A stretch of DNA of 7,134 nucleotides from an uncultured Rubrobacteraceae bacterium (GTDB taxonomy: Bacteria > Actinomycetota > Rubrobacteria > Rubrobacterales > Rubrobacteraceae), in the NCBI GenBank assembly GCA_902805985.1, contig CADCUW010000150.1:1-7134 (forward strand), given 5' to 3'. A model generated the notes under the pieces. That model did no database searches. It was not told the DNA's origin and saw only the letters and a program-made list of their open reading frames with translations. The translations under genes and the position numbers were made by a program. This document shows positions 1-5,579 of the stretch, in pieces. How positions within the stretch are numbered: the first letter of the stretch is position 1; each line of letters begins with the position of its first letter.

Positions 1-56
1 TCCCCGATCCAAAGAGACTATAGGCGCGAGAGGCCCGCCGGCACATCGTCTAAACG

Positions 57-83
57 AGAGATCTATCTCTAGTCCATCTGGAC
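57..83. repeat. Two adjacent short palindromes
   Basis: Two perfect inverted repeats lie one base apart: AGAGAT at 57-62 facing ATCTCT at 65-70 (2-nt spacer), and GTCCA at 72-76 facing TGGAC at 79-83 (2-nt spacer). They are in the non-coding stretch left of the glutathione S-transferase gene. Spacers of 2 nt are too short for good RNA hairpin loops, so if functional they would fit a dimeric DNA-binding protein better. Short palindromes also arise by chance. Nothing else in the first 56 nt stands out. Confidence 0.3.
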
Positions 84-98
84 CCGGCAGGGGCAGAC

Positions 99-119
99 GG
101 CGGGCGAACGACCCCCGCC
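99..119 (-). terminator. Possible hairpin terminator after the GST gene
   Basis: GGCGGG (99-104) can pair with CCCGCC (114-119) across a 9-nt loop. This gives six G-C pairs, 43 nt past the stop codon of the leftward glutathione S-transferase gene. A weaker pairing, GACCG 124-128 with CGGTC 143-147, lies between it and the gene. No run of T follows on the minus strand, so it would be a T-less terminator or only a transcript-end stem. In DNA this GC-rich such stems are common by chance. Confidence 0.25.
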
Positions 120-161
120 TGGAGACCGTCGGGTGAACCGGTCGGTCCCCGAAAAGACGCC

Positions 162-797
162 TTACGCGGGGCCCTCCATCCGGTAGGGGACCATGACGTG
201 CTCGCGGTAGGGGGGGCGATCTTCGAGGCGAGCGTGCCACGATTCGAGGCTCGGCAGGGGCGGGCGGTCGATATCCAGTGTGAGCCAGCGGTAGATCGTT
301 GAGCCGAGCGCCACGTCGCCGCCCGTGAGGGAGTCTCCGGCGACGTACTCGCGGTCTTCGAGGTGGGCGTCGAGCACGGTCAGGGTATCCGCCGTCGCCC
401 GGACCGAGGCGGCTATCTTGTCCGGGTCGCGGTTCTCGGGCGGGGTTCGGATCAGGCCGATCACCGCGTCCTTGAAGGCGGGGAAGATCGTGCCCAGCTG
501 GTAGTCCATCCACTTGTCGGAGAGGGCGCGCGCGGCGGGGTCTTCGGGCCACAGGGAGCCAGCGCCGTACCGGGCCGCCAGGTAGCGGACGATGGTGTTC
601 GACTCCCAGAGGTCGAAGCCGTCGTCTGAGAGGAGGGGGACTAGACCGGTCGGGTTGCGGGCGAGGAAGTCAGGTTCCTTGTTGACGCCGTAGAGGCCGC
701 CGGCATCGTACCGATCGAACGGTACTTCAAGCTCGCCCAGGCACCACAGCACCTTCTGCACGTTGACGGAGTTCGCCCTGCCCCAGACCTCGATCAT
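162..797 (-). CDS. Glutathione S-transferase, GstB (YliJ)-like
   Basis: This predicted cytosolic protein of 211 residues should conjugate glutathione (or a similar thiol) to electrophiles. The N-terminal thioredoxin-like domain spans about residues 1-79. It has the candidate catalytic Ser10 in GRANSVNVQKV, the cis-proline Pro54 in GLVPLL, and the glutathione-binding Glu65-Ser66 in WESNTIVRYLA. The helical C-terminal domain (about 88-205) has the N-capping pattern TGGD at 158-161. The whole protein follows E. coli GstB (YliJ) closely: the same WGR-NS-NV-KV start, the VNK segment, LVRTPPE-like GLIRTPPENRD at 114-124, and a VM-P ending. Length is normal for the family. The ATG start at 797 has a strong upstream AGGGGAG. 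It lies 60 nt downstream of the broken YaaH-family gene in the same direction, so the two may share a transcript. The family is certain; the substrate is not visible. Confidence 0.93.
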   Translation of the reverse strand: MIEVWGRANSVNVQKVLWCLGELEVPFDRYDAGGLYGVNKEPDFLARNPTGLVPLLSDDGFDLWESNTIVRYLAARYGAGSLWPEDPAARALSDKWMDYQLGTIFPAFKDAVIGLIRTPPENRDPDKIAASVRATADTLTVLDAHLEDREYVAGDSLTGGDVALGSTIYRWLTLDIDRPPLPSLESWHARLEDRPPYREHVMVPYRMEGPA

Positions 798-801
798 CCC
801 T

Positions 802-808
802 CTCCCCT
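802..808 (-). promoter_or_regulatory. Ribosome binding site of the GST gene
   Basis: Read on the minus strand the bases are AGGGGAG, ending 4 nt before the ATG at 797-795. The match to the 16S rRNA 3' end is good and supports this start codon. Confidence 0.65.
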
Positions 809-857
809 CTCCACGCCTGCGAGGTTTCAGTCTAGCCGGTGAGGGCTCCCGGGGCGA

Positions 858-1549
858 CTACAACTGTTTGCGGACGCCGGCTTCGGATTCTATGGGGCCG
901 ACCTGCTCGCCGAGGTCGCCCTCGAAGGCGCGGCGGGCCGCGCCGCGGCGGCCGATGGGGAGGACCGCCCCGCCCTGGAGATCTTCCAGGCCCAGGGCGA
1001 GGCCGCCGTAGAGGGCGATGGCGGCTATAACGCATCCGACGATGCCTGACGTGGTCTCGAAGCCTCGAAGCCCGGGGCGCCGGTCGTCTCGTAGAGGCCG
1101 TTCAGCGCGAAGCGGGCGGAGGCGAGGGCGATCACCAGGCCGAGGAGGGGTTTGCCGAAGACGGACCCGGCGCCGACGAGGAGCAGGATCGCGGCAAGCG
1201 CCAGGGCGAGGAGGCCCTGGGTGGCGTTGGTGGAGGTCGGTGGGGTCGTCAGGTCGATCAGGCCGTTGGCGAGCCAGGAGGCGGAGATCAGGGCCATGAT
1301 GGTCGCCCCTAGCGTCTCGCGGGAGAGAAAGGCCAGCACCGAAGAGAGCGCCAGCGGCGGGAAGACGAAGGCGGCCTGGACGAGGGCGACGCTGCGGGTC
1401 TCGGAGGCCGGTATCAGGCCGAGTTGCAGGCCGCTTAGCATGAGCGAGCCGGCGCCGAAGGCGAAGAACGCCAGCGGCAAGGGGCTTGCGAGCGGGCGGA
1501 GCACGATCCGGGTCATGCCCTCGATCTTCTGGGGGTCCTGCTCTTCCAA
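858..1549 (-). pseudogene. GPR1/FUN34/YaaH-family membrane protein, frameshifted
   Basis: The family includes E. coli SatP, a proton-coupled acetate/succinate carrier with six membrane helices. The reading frame opens at a TTG (1549-1547) and gives LRPLASPLPLAFFAFGAG and five hydrophobic segments (about residues 22-45, 52-74, 78-100, 112-132 and 134-151). It then runs to an early stop at 1025 after 174 residues, with a polar tail unlike the family. The missing part lies in the next frame, down to a TAG at 858. It holds a sixth helix (GIVGCVIAAIALYGGLALGL) followed by LEDLQGGAVLPIGRRG and the tail EGDLGEQ...ESEAGVRKQL, the ending I associate with actinobacterial members. A perfect 8-bp tandem repeat sits exactly at the break. 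Deleting one copy joins the frames as YETTGAPGFETTSGIVG and gives 227 residues. The alternatives are a truncated five-helix protein, a phase-variable gene or an assembly error. Substrate is unknown; SatP itself is only a distant relative. Confidence 0.82.
1057..1072. repeat. 8-bp tandem duplication causing the frameshift
   Basis: TCGAAGCC occurs twice back to back (1057-1064 and 1065-1072); on the coding strand this is GGCTTCGA twice. Eight bases is not a multiple of three, so the second copy changes the frame of the YaaH-family gene. One copy would restore the family sequence across the junction. Such a repeat can form and be lost by replication slippage, so the change may be recent or reversible. 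Confidence 0.9.
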
Positions 1550-1555
1550 GCCTCT

Positions 1556-1560
1556 TCCTC
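1556..1560 (-). promoter_or_regulatory. Ribosome binding site deciding a TTG start
   Basis: GAGGA on the minus strand, 6 nt before the TTG at 1549-1547. This spacing supports TTG as the start of the YaaH-family gene rather than the in-frame ATG eleven codons later, which has no comparable site. The protein context also fits, because family members carry a short polar N-terminus before the first helix. Confidence 0.5.
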
Positions 1561-1609
1561 TCCCGTCTGCCGGCGACAGCGCATCGTAGCACCGTGTGAT
1601 CTGTGGACC

Positions 1610-1637
1610 GTGAACGGAGTCTTGTATCGGTTAAGAT
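1610..1637 (+). promoter_or_regulatory. Candidate hisZ promoter, nearly leaderless
   Basis: A hexamer TAAGAT at 1632-1637 fits a -10 box. GTGAAC at 1610-1615, 16 nt upstream, is a weak -35 match. Transcription would start about 6-9 nt past the -10 box, at or just before the hisZ ATG at 1647. The lack of a Shine-Dalgarno sequence before that ATG fits such a leaderless message. The leftward YaaH-family gene must have its own promoter in the same 97-nt divergent gap; I see only a poor TACGAT on the minus strand (1583-1588). Confidence 0.35.
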
Positions 1638-1646
1638 AGCCCCCGG

Positions 1647-2894
1647 ATGAGAGAGAAGACCCCCAGAAAGTTCTCGACCACCCCTGGTACGCGCGACGTC
1701 CTGCCGCCCGAGTCGACGCGCCTGCTGGACGCCCAGGCCAGGGTGCTGGAGCGGTTCCGCCTGCACGGTTTCAGGGAGGTGATCACGCCGGCGCTTGAGT
1801 ACTCTGAGGTGATCGAGGAGCCGAAGCTGCGCGACTCGGCCTTCAAGCTCTTTGACCCGGACAACCAGATGCTCCTCTTGCGCCCGGAGGTGACGACGCC
1901 TGTCGCCCGCCTCGTCGCCCAGCGCCTGCGCAACAGCCCGCCCCCTTACAAGCTCTCCTACAGCCTCCCCGTCTACCGCCGCACGGGCGTGGGCCGCGGC
2001 CAGAGCGCGGAGTTCCGCCAGGCCGGGGTCGAGGCCGTCGGCTCCGCGAGCCCTGGCGAGGACGCGGGGACCATCGCCCTGCTCGTGGACGTGCTCCGCA
2101 CTCTAGGGCTCCGTCCCGGGACGGACTTCGCGCTCGTGCTCGGGCAGGCGGCGTTCTACAGGGGGTACCTGAAGGGCGCGGCCCCCGGCGCCGCCCCCGA
2201 TGTGCTCGCGGCGCTCGCGGACAAGGACCTCGTCAGGGTGGACGAGATCTCCCGCACCCTCCAGCCGGAGGTCGCCGCCTCCATCCGGGAGATACCGCGC
2301 CTCGTCGGGCCCGCCGCCGACGGCTCGTTGCTGGAGCGGGCTGCCGGATACGCCGGAGATAACGAGGAGGCCGGGGCGGCGCTTCAGAACCTGCGGCTTA
2401 TCCTGGATCATCTCAGGGCAACCGGGCCTCTGGACGGCGTCATGCTGGACTTCGGCCTGATCGGACGCCACGACTACTACACCGGCGCCGTCTACGAGGT
2501 CTACGCCTCGGGCCTCGGCTTCACGGTCGCCAACGGTGGCCGCTACGACAACCTTCTCCGGCGCTTCGGCGAACCGCTGCCCGCCACCGGCTTCGCCATC
2601 TCCCTCGAACGCCTGGTCTCCGCCCTCCCCGAGAGAGAACCGGCCCCGCTGGTCGTCCTCGTCGGCGCCTCGGTCGAGGCGACCCGGGCCGCTTCAGAGT
2701 TGAGGTATTCAAACGTACCGACCCTGCACCTGGCGGAGGACTTGCCGCCGGCACAGGCTGCGGACTACGCCCGCTCGGTCGACGCGGGCTGGGTCTGCTA
2801 CCCGGCGCCGGACGGCGTCAAGCTCGCGCCCGCGGCGGGGGGAGAGGCGGAGATCCTGGCCCCCGGGGCCGTCGCCGGGCGGGTGATCTCGTGA
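1647..2894 (+). CDS. hisZ: ATP phosphoribosyltransferase regulatory subunit HisZ
   Basis: HisZ is a catalytically inactive relative of histidyl-tRNA synthetase. It binds short-form HisG, activates it and carries the histidine feedback site, acting at the first step of histidine synthesis in the cytosol. The 415 residues show the class II synthetase core: TPGTRDVLPPES (12-23), the motif-1 region GFREVITPALEYSEVIE (41-57), LLLRPEVTTPVARL (76-89) with RRTGVGRGQSAEFRQAGVEA (motif 2, 111-130), GRHDYYTGAVYEVYA (273-287), GGRYDNLL (297-304) and motif 3 PATGFAISLERL (312-323). The form GRHDYYTG, rather than the RGLDYYT of true HisRS, and the neighbouring short hisG mark it as HisZ. The last ~80 residues form a small extra domain much reduced from the HisRS anticodon-binding domain. 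The ATG has no Shine-Dalgarno sequence. Its stop overlaps the hisG start as GTGA. Confidence 0.93.
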   Translation: MREKTPRKFSTTPGTRDVLPPESTRLLDAQARVLERFRLHGFREVITPALEYSEVIEEPKLRDSAFKLFDPDNQMLLLRPEVTTPVARLVAQRLRNSPPPYKLSYSLPVYRRTGVGRGQSAEFRQAGVEAVGSASPGEDAGTIALLVDVLRTLGLRPGTDFALVLGQAAFYRGYLKGAAPGAAPDVLAALADKDLVRVDEISRTLQPEVAASIREIPRLVGPAADGSLLERAAGYAGDNEEAGAALQNLRLILDHLRATGPLDGVMLDFGLIGRHDYYTGAVYEVYASGLGFTVANGGRYDNLLRRFGEPLPATGFAISLERLVSALPEREPAPLVVLVGASVEATRAASELRYSNVPTLHLAEDLPPAQAADYARSVDAGWVCYPAPDGVKLAPAAGGEAEILAPGAVAGRVIS

Positions 2895-3538
2895 AGGCGT
2901 TGCGGGTCGCGGTGCCCAAGGGTGCGATCTTTGAGGATGCCCTCGCCGCTCTGGAGTCAGCCGGGATGCCTGTGGGGGTCTTGAGGGACGACGGGCGGAG
3001 GCTTCTCTACAGGGCGGATGGGGCGGAGTTCATCATGAGCCGGCCTTCGGACGTGCCCGTCTTTGTCGAGCACGGGGCGGCGGACATCGGGATCGTCGGC
3101 AAGGACGTGCTGGACGAGCAGCGGCCGAACGTCATGGAGCTTCGGGATCTCGGGACCGGGGCGTGTCAGATGGTACTAGCCGCCCCAAGGGCTAAGGTCG
3201 AGGAGGTTCGGAGGTCCATAGACCACGCCGAGGTCGTGCGGGTAGGGACGAAGTTCCCCAACGTCGCCCGCCGGTACTTCGAGGGGATGGGACGCCAGGC
3301 CGAGGTCATAGAGCTGCATGGCTCCGTCGAGCTCGCCCCGCTCGTAGGGCTGGCCGAGTGCATCGTGGACCTTACCGCGACCGGCACCACCCTGCGGGAG
3401 AACGATCTGGTGGTCATGGACGAGATCTCGTACTCTACCGCCCGCCTGATCGCCAACCGCGGCTCCTACCGCCTGCGACACCGCGAGGTCGCCGCCCTTG
3501 TCGAAGCCATGCACGGAAAGGGAGACGCAGTTGGTTAA
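2891..3538 (+). CDS. hisG: ATP phosphoribosyltransferase, short-form catalytic subunit
   Basis: HisG joins ATP and PRPP to give N1-(5-phosphoribosyl)-ATP, the committed step of histidine synthesis. At 215 residues it is the short form, lacking the C-terminal regulatory domain of long HisG, so it needs HisZ. Visible features are LRVAVPKGAIFEDAL (4-18), RPSDVPVFVEHGAADIGIVG (51-70), TKFPNVARRYF (120-130) and the PRPP-binding loop DLTATGTTLREN (160-171), followed by MDEISYSTARLIAN (176-189). The GTG start lies inside the hisZ stop (GTGA, 4-nt overlap). The preceding Shine-Dalgarno match is poor, so translation probably depends on ribosomes finishing hisZ. The partners would then be made in equal amounts, fitting their assembly in one complex. 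No key residue appears to be missing. Confidence 0.96.
   Translation: MKALRVAVPKGAIFEDALAALESAGMPVGVLRDDGRRLLYRADGAEFIMSRPSDVPVFVEHGAADIGIVGKDVLDEQRPNVMELRDLGTGACQMVLAAPRAKVEEVRRSIDHAEVVRVGTKFPNVARRYFEGMGRQAEVIELHGSVELAPLVGLAECIVDLTATGTTLRENDLVVMDEISYSTARLIANRGSYRLRHREVAALVEAMHGKGDAVG
3517..3524 (+). promoter_or_regulatory. Ribosome binding site setting the hisD TTG start
   Basis: AAAGGGAG lies inside the end of hisG, 6 nt before the TTG at 3531. It supports that TTG over the in-frame TTG at 3498, which would extend hisD by eleven residues of hisG-overlapping sequence with no matching site. Confidence 0.6.
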
Positions 3539-4775
3539 GAGAATAGATGCCCGCGACGGGGACGCGGGAGAGGTCGCCGCCGGCCTACGCCGGGAAGACG
3601 GCTTCCTCTCGACCTCGGTGCGCGAGATCGCCAGGGGCATCGTCGAGGGCGTGCGCGAGGGGGGAGACGGGGCCCTGCTCGACTACACCGAGCGCTTCGA
3701 CGGCGTGCGGCCCGTCAACGTGCGGGTGCCGGCCGAAGAGATCGAAGAGGCCAGGGACGCCCTCCCGGACGAGCTTCGCGAGAGCTTTCTCTACGCGATA
3801 GACAACGTGCGTTCGTTTCACCGGCGGGAGATGGGGCGGTCCTGGGAGCAGAGCCGCGGCGGGGCGACGGTGGGACAGAGGGTGCGTCCGATCCGGCGCG
3901 CCGGCCTCTACGTCCCCGGCGGGCACGGGGCCTACCCGAGCACGCTGGTCATGTCCGCCGTGCCGGCCCAGGTTGCGGGGGTGGGGGAGATCCGGGTCTG
4001 CACCCCGCCCGGCCCCGACGGCAGGGCCGACGGGAGCGTGCTCGCCGTCGCCGGCCTGTTGGGGTTGGAGGAGGTCTACGCCATCGGCGGGGCGCAGGCC
4101 ATCGGAGCATTGGCTTTCGGTACGGAGACGGTTGGGCGGGTGGACAAGATCGTCGGCCCCGGTAACGACTTCGTGACGGCGGCGAAGCTCGAGGTCTTCG
4201 GCGTGGTCGGCATCGACGCGCCGCAGGGCCCGAGCGAGGTGATGGTCATCGCGGATGCCGGTGCCTTCCCCGAGCGGGTGGCCCGCGACCTGATGGCCCA
4301 GGCGGAGCACCTCTCCGGCGCCTCCGCCGTGCTCCTCTCCTCGAGCGAGGAGCTTATAAGCAGCGTCGAGCCGCTCCTCTCCGGAGAGCCCTCCGAGCTG
4401 ATAACGCTGGTCCTGGTCCGAAACAGCGCCCAGGCCGTCGAGATCTCCAACGCCTACGCCCCCGAGCACGCGCACGTGATCTCCGAGGACCACGAGGCGA
4501 TCCTCCAGGACCTCGACGCCGTCGGCATGGTCGCCATCGGGGACTTCACCCCCGTGGCCCTCGGCGACTACGCCGCCGGCCCCTCCCACGCGCTCCCGGT
4601 CGGCGGCGCCGCGGTCTGGGCCTCGGCCCTCGGCACCCGTGACTTTCTCGCCCACACCAACTACATCCACTACACGCGCGACGCCCTGGACGAGATCGGC
4701 CCGCACGTAGAACGCCTCGCCCGGCTTGAAGGCTTCGAGAACCACGCCGACAGCGTCGGGGTCCGCCTCCGCTAG
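3531..4775 (+). CDS. hisD: Histidinol dehydrogenase
   Basis: HisD is a zinc enzyme that oxidises L-histidinol to L-histidinal and then to L-histidine with two NAD+. With the TTG start at 3531 it has 414 residues, slightly short for the family. Visible features (numbered from that start) are PIRRAGLYVPGGHGAYPST (120-138), AIGGAQAIGALAFGTE (184-199), KIVGPGNDFVTAAK (206-219), the zinc ligands Gln257 and His260 in MAQAEHLSGA, the catalytic pair Glu312-His313 in APEHAHVIS, zinc ligand Asp346 in GDYAAGPSHALP, and Glu400 and His405 in LEGFENHADSV. All catalytic and metal residues are therefore present. The segment just before Asp346 reads AIGDFTPVALGDY, where most family members have FLG and a PEALGDY-like sequence. 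The start overlaps hisG by 8 nt. Unlike many actinobacteria, no hisC follows. Confidence 0.95.
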   Translation: MVKRIDARDGDAGEVAAGLRREDGFLSTSVREIARGIVEGVREGGDGALLDYTERFDGVRPVNVRVPAEEIEEARDALPDELRESFLYAIDNVRSFHRREMGRSWEQSRGGATVGQRVRPIRRAGLYVPGGHGAYPSTLVMSAVPAQVAGVGEIRVCTPPGPDGRADGSVLAVAGLLGLEEVYAIGGAQAIGALAFGTETVGRVDKIVGPGNDFVTAAKLEVFGVVGIDAPQGPSEVMVIADAGAFPERVARDLMAQAEHLSGASAVLLSSSEELISSVEPLLSGEPSELITLVLVRNSAQAVEISNAYAPEHAHVISEDHEAILQDLDAVGMVAIGDFTPVALGDYAAGPSHALPVGGAAVWASALGTRDFLAHTNYIHYTRDALDEIGPHVERLARLEGFENHADSVGVRLR

Positions 4776-4830
4776 GGCCGGTGCGCCGAGTGCAGTCCGC
4801 CGGAGCCCGTATTCCGGGGCCAGGGTCCGT

Positions 4831-4836
4831 TAGAAT
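4831..4836 (+). promoter_or_regulatory. Possible -10 box for an internal hisB promoter
   Basis: TAGAAT (five of six bases of TATAAT) stands 47 nt before the hisB ATG, in the 108-nt gap after hisD. No convincing -35 hexamer lies 16-18 nt upstream. A small hairpin (CCGGA 4800-4804 with TCCGG 4813-4817) precedes it. The idea that hisB, hisH and hisA have their own promoter is plausible but weakly supported. Confidence 0.25.
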
Positions 4837-4873
4837 GCTGGAAACGCAACGATCCGAGACGCCAGAGGGCCAG

Positions 4874-4879
4874 AAGGAG
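4874..4879 (+). promoter_or_regulatory. Ribosome binding site of hisB
   Basis: AAGGAG, 4 nt before the ATG at 4884. It is among the best Shine-Dalgarno matches in the cluster, consistent with hisB starting translation on its own rather than by coupling to hisD. Confidence 0.55.
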
Positions 4880-4883
4880 CGGG

Positions 4884-5468
4884 ATGTCGCGAACGGGTAG
4901 CGCGGAACGCAAGACGGGGGAGACCTTCGTGCGGGTCCGCCTGGAGCTGGACGGTACCGGGCAGGCCGACGTCTCGACCGGCGTCGGCTTTCTGGACCAC
5001 CTCCTGCACCTGCTCGCCCACCACTCCGGCATGGATCTTGAAGTAGAGGCGAAGGGCGACACCTGGGTGGACGACCACCACACCGTCGAGGATACAGGCC
5101 TGGTCCTTGGACGGGCCTTCGACGAGGCCCTGGGCGACCGGACGGGCCTCGTCCGCTTCGCCGACGCGAGCGCGCCACTCATCGAAGCCCTCTCCACCGC
5201 GGTCGTGGACCTCGGCGCGCGCAGCCACCTCACCTGCAACCTGGGGGCCATGCCAGAGAAGATCGGCACCTTCGACACCGAGCTCTTTATGGAGTTCCTG
5301 CGCGCCTTCACCCAGTACGGCCGCTTCACCCTCCACCTAAACTGCCACTACGGCGAGAACGCTCACCACAAGGTCGAGTCCGGCGTAAAAGCGCTCGCCG
5401 TCGCCCTCCGGGCGGGAGTCGCCGCGAGGACGGGCGGCAGCGCCTCGACAAAGGGGGTCGTCGATTAG
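4884..5468 (+). CDS. hisB: Imidazoleglycerol-phosphate dehydratase
   Basis: HisB removes water from imidazole-glycerol phosphate to give imidazole-acetol phosphate, using two bound metal ions in a large symmetric oligomer. The 194 residues are the normal length for a stand-alone dehydratase; the histidinol-phosphatase domain fused to HisB in E. coli is absent, so that activity must be encoded elsewhere. The two-fold repeated metal motifs are plain: GFLDHLLHLLAHH (35-47), DDHHTVED (63-70), NAHHKVES (159-166), and the closing STKGV (188-192). FDTELFMEFLRAF (130-142) is also typical. It is not coupled to its neighbours: 108 nt separate it from hisD and 111 nt from the hisH ATG. No essential residue is seen to be missing. 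Confidence 0.96.
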   Translation: MSRTGSAERKTGETFVRVRLELDGTGQADVSTGVGFLDHLLHLLAHHSGMDLEVEAKGDTWVDDHHTVEDTGLVLGRAFDEALGDRTGLVRFADASAPLIEALSTAVVDLGARSHLTCNLGAMPEKIGTFDTELFMEFLRAFTQYGRFTLHLNCHYGENAHHKVESGVKALAVALRAGVAARTGGSASTKGVVD

Positions 5469-5502
5469 CTCTCGGGTCTCAGCCACAAGGTATCAGGGGT
5501 TG

Positions 5503-5508
5503 GATAAT
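5503..5508 (+). promoter_or_regulatory. Possible -10 box upstream of hisH
   Basis: GATAAT matches five of six -10 bases and lies 71 nt before the hisH ATG in the 111-nt hisB-hisH gap, one of the few AT-rich spots there. I find no good -35 hexamer at the usual distance, so this is a weak candidate. Confidence 0.2.
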
Positions 5509-5542
5509 CGGACTGGTCTCCGGAACGGGGCCCGCTCTGTAG

Positions 5543-5555
5543 CGCCCGGCGGGCG
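5543..5555 (+). repeat. Small GC hairpin before hisH
   Basis: CGCCC (5543-5547) faces GGGCG (5551-5555) across a 3-nt loop, 24 nt before the hisH ATG. An alternative pairing of CCCGC 5531-5535 with GCGGG 5549-5553 would exclude it. The site could be a weak leader structure or an attenuating stem. The T-run after it is minimal, and chance is possible in such GC-rich DNA. Confidence 0.25.
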
Positions 5556-5579
5556 GTCTTACCCGAAAGCTGCTGTTTG

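Noticed and set aside
1550..1646. His attenuator, leader peptide or T-box upstream of hisZ
   Set aside because: There is no histidine-codon run, no T-box AGGGUGGNACCGCG-like sequence and no terminator; the likely transcript start leaves almost no leader.
858..1766. A long open minus-strand frame of 302 codons running through the YaaH-family gene and into hisZ
   Set aside because: Only its last part (below about 1072) resembles a protein; the rest is Arg/Pro/Gly-rich shadow sequence. The real gene switches into this frame at the 8-bp duplication.
1647..2894. Reading the first his gene as histidyl-tRNA synthetase (hisS)
   Set aside because: The segment GRHDYYTG replaces the RGLDYYT of true synthetases, the C-terminal domain is reduced, and a short-form hisG needing HisZ overlaps it.
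3585..4745. A 386-codon open frame on the minus strand opposite hisD
   Set aside because: GC-rich codon bias leaves the opposite strand open. The translation is rich in Gly, Asp, Arg and Val, has no recognisable domain, and hisD on the other strand is certain.
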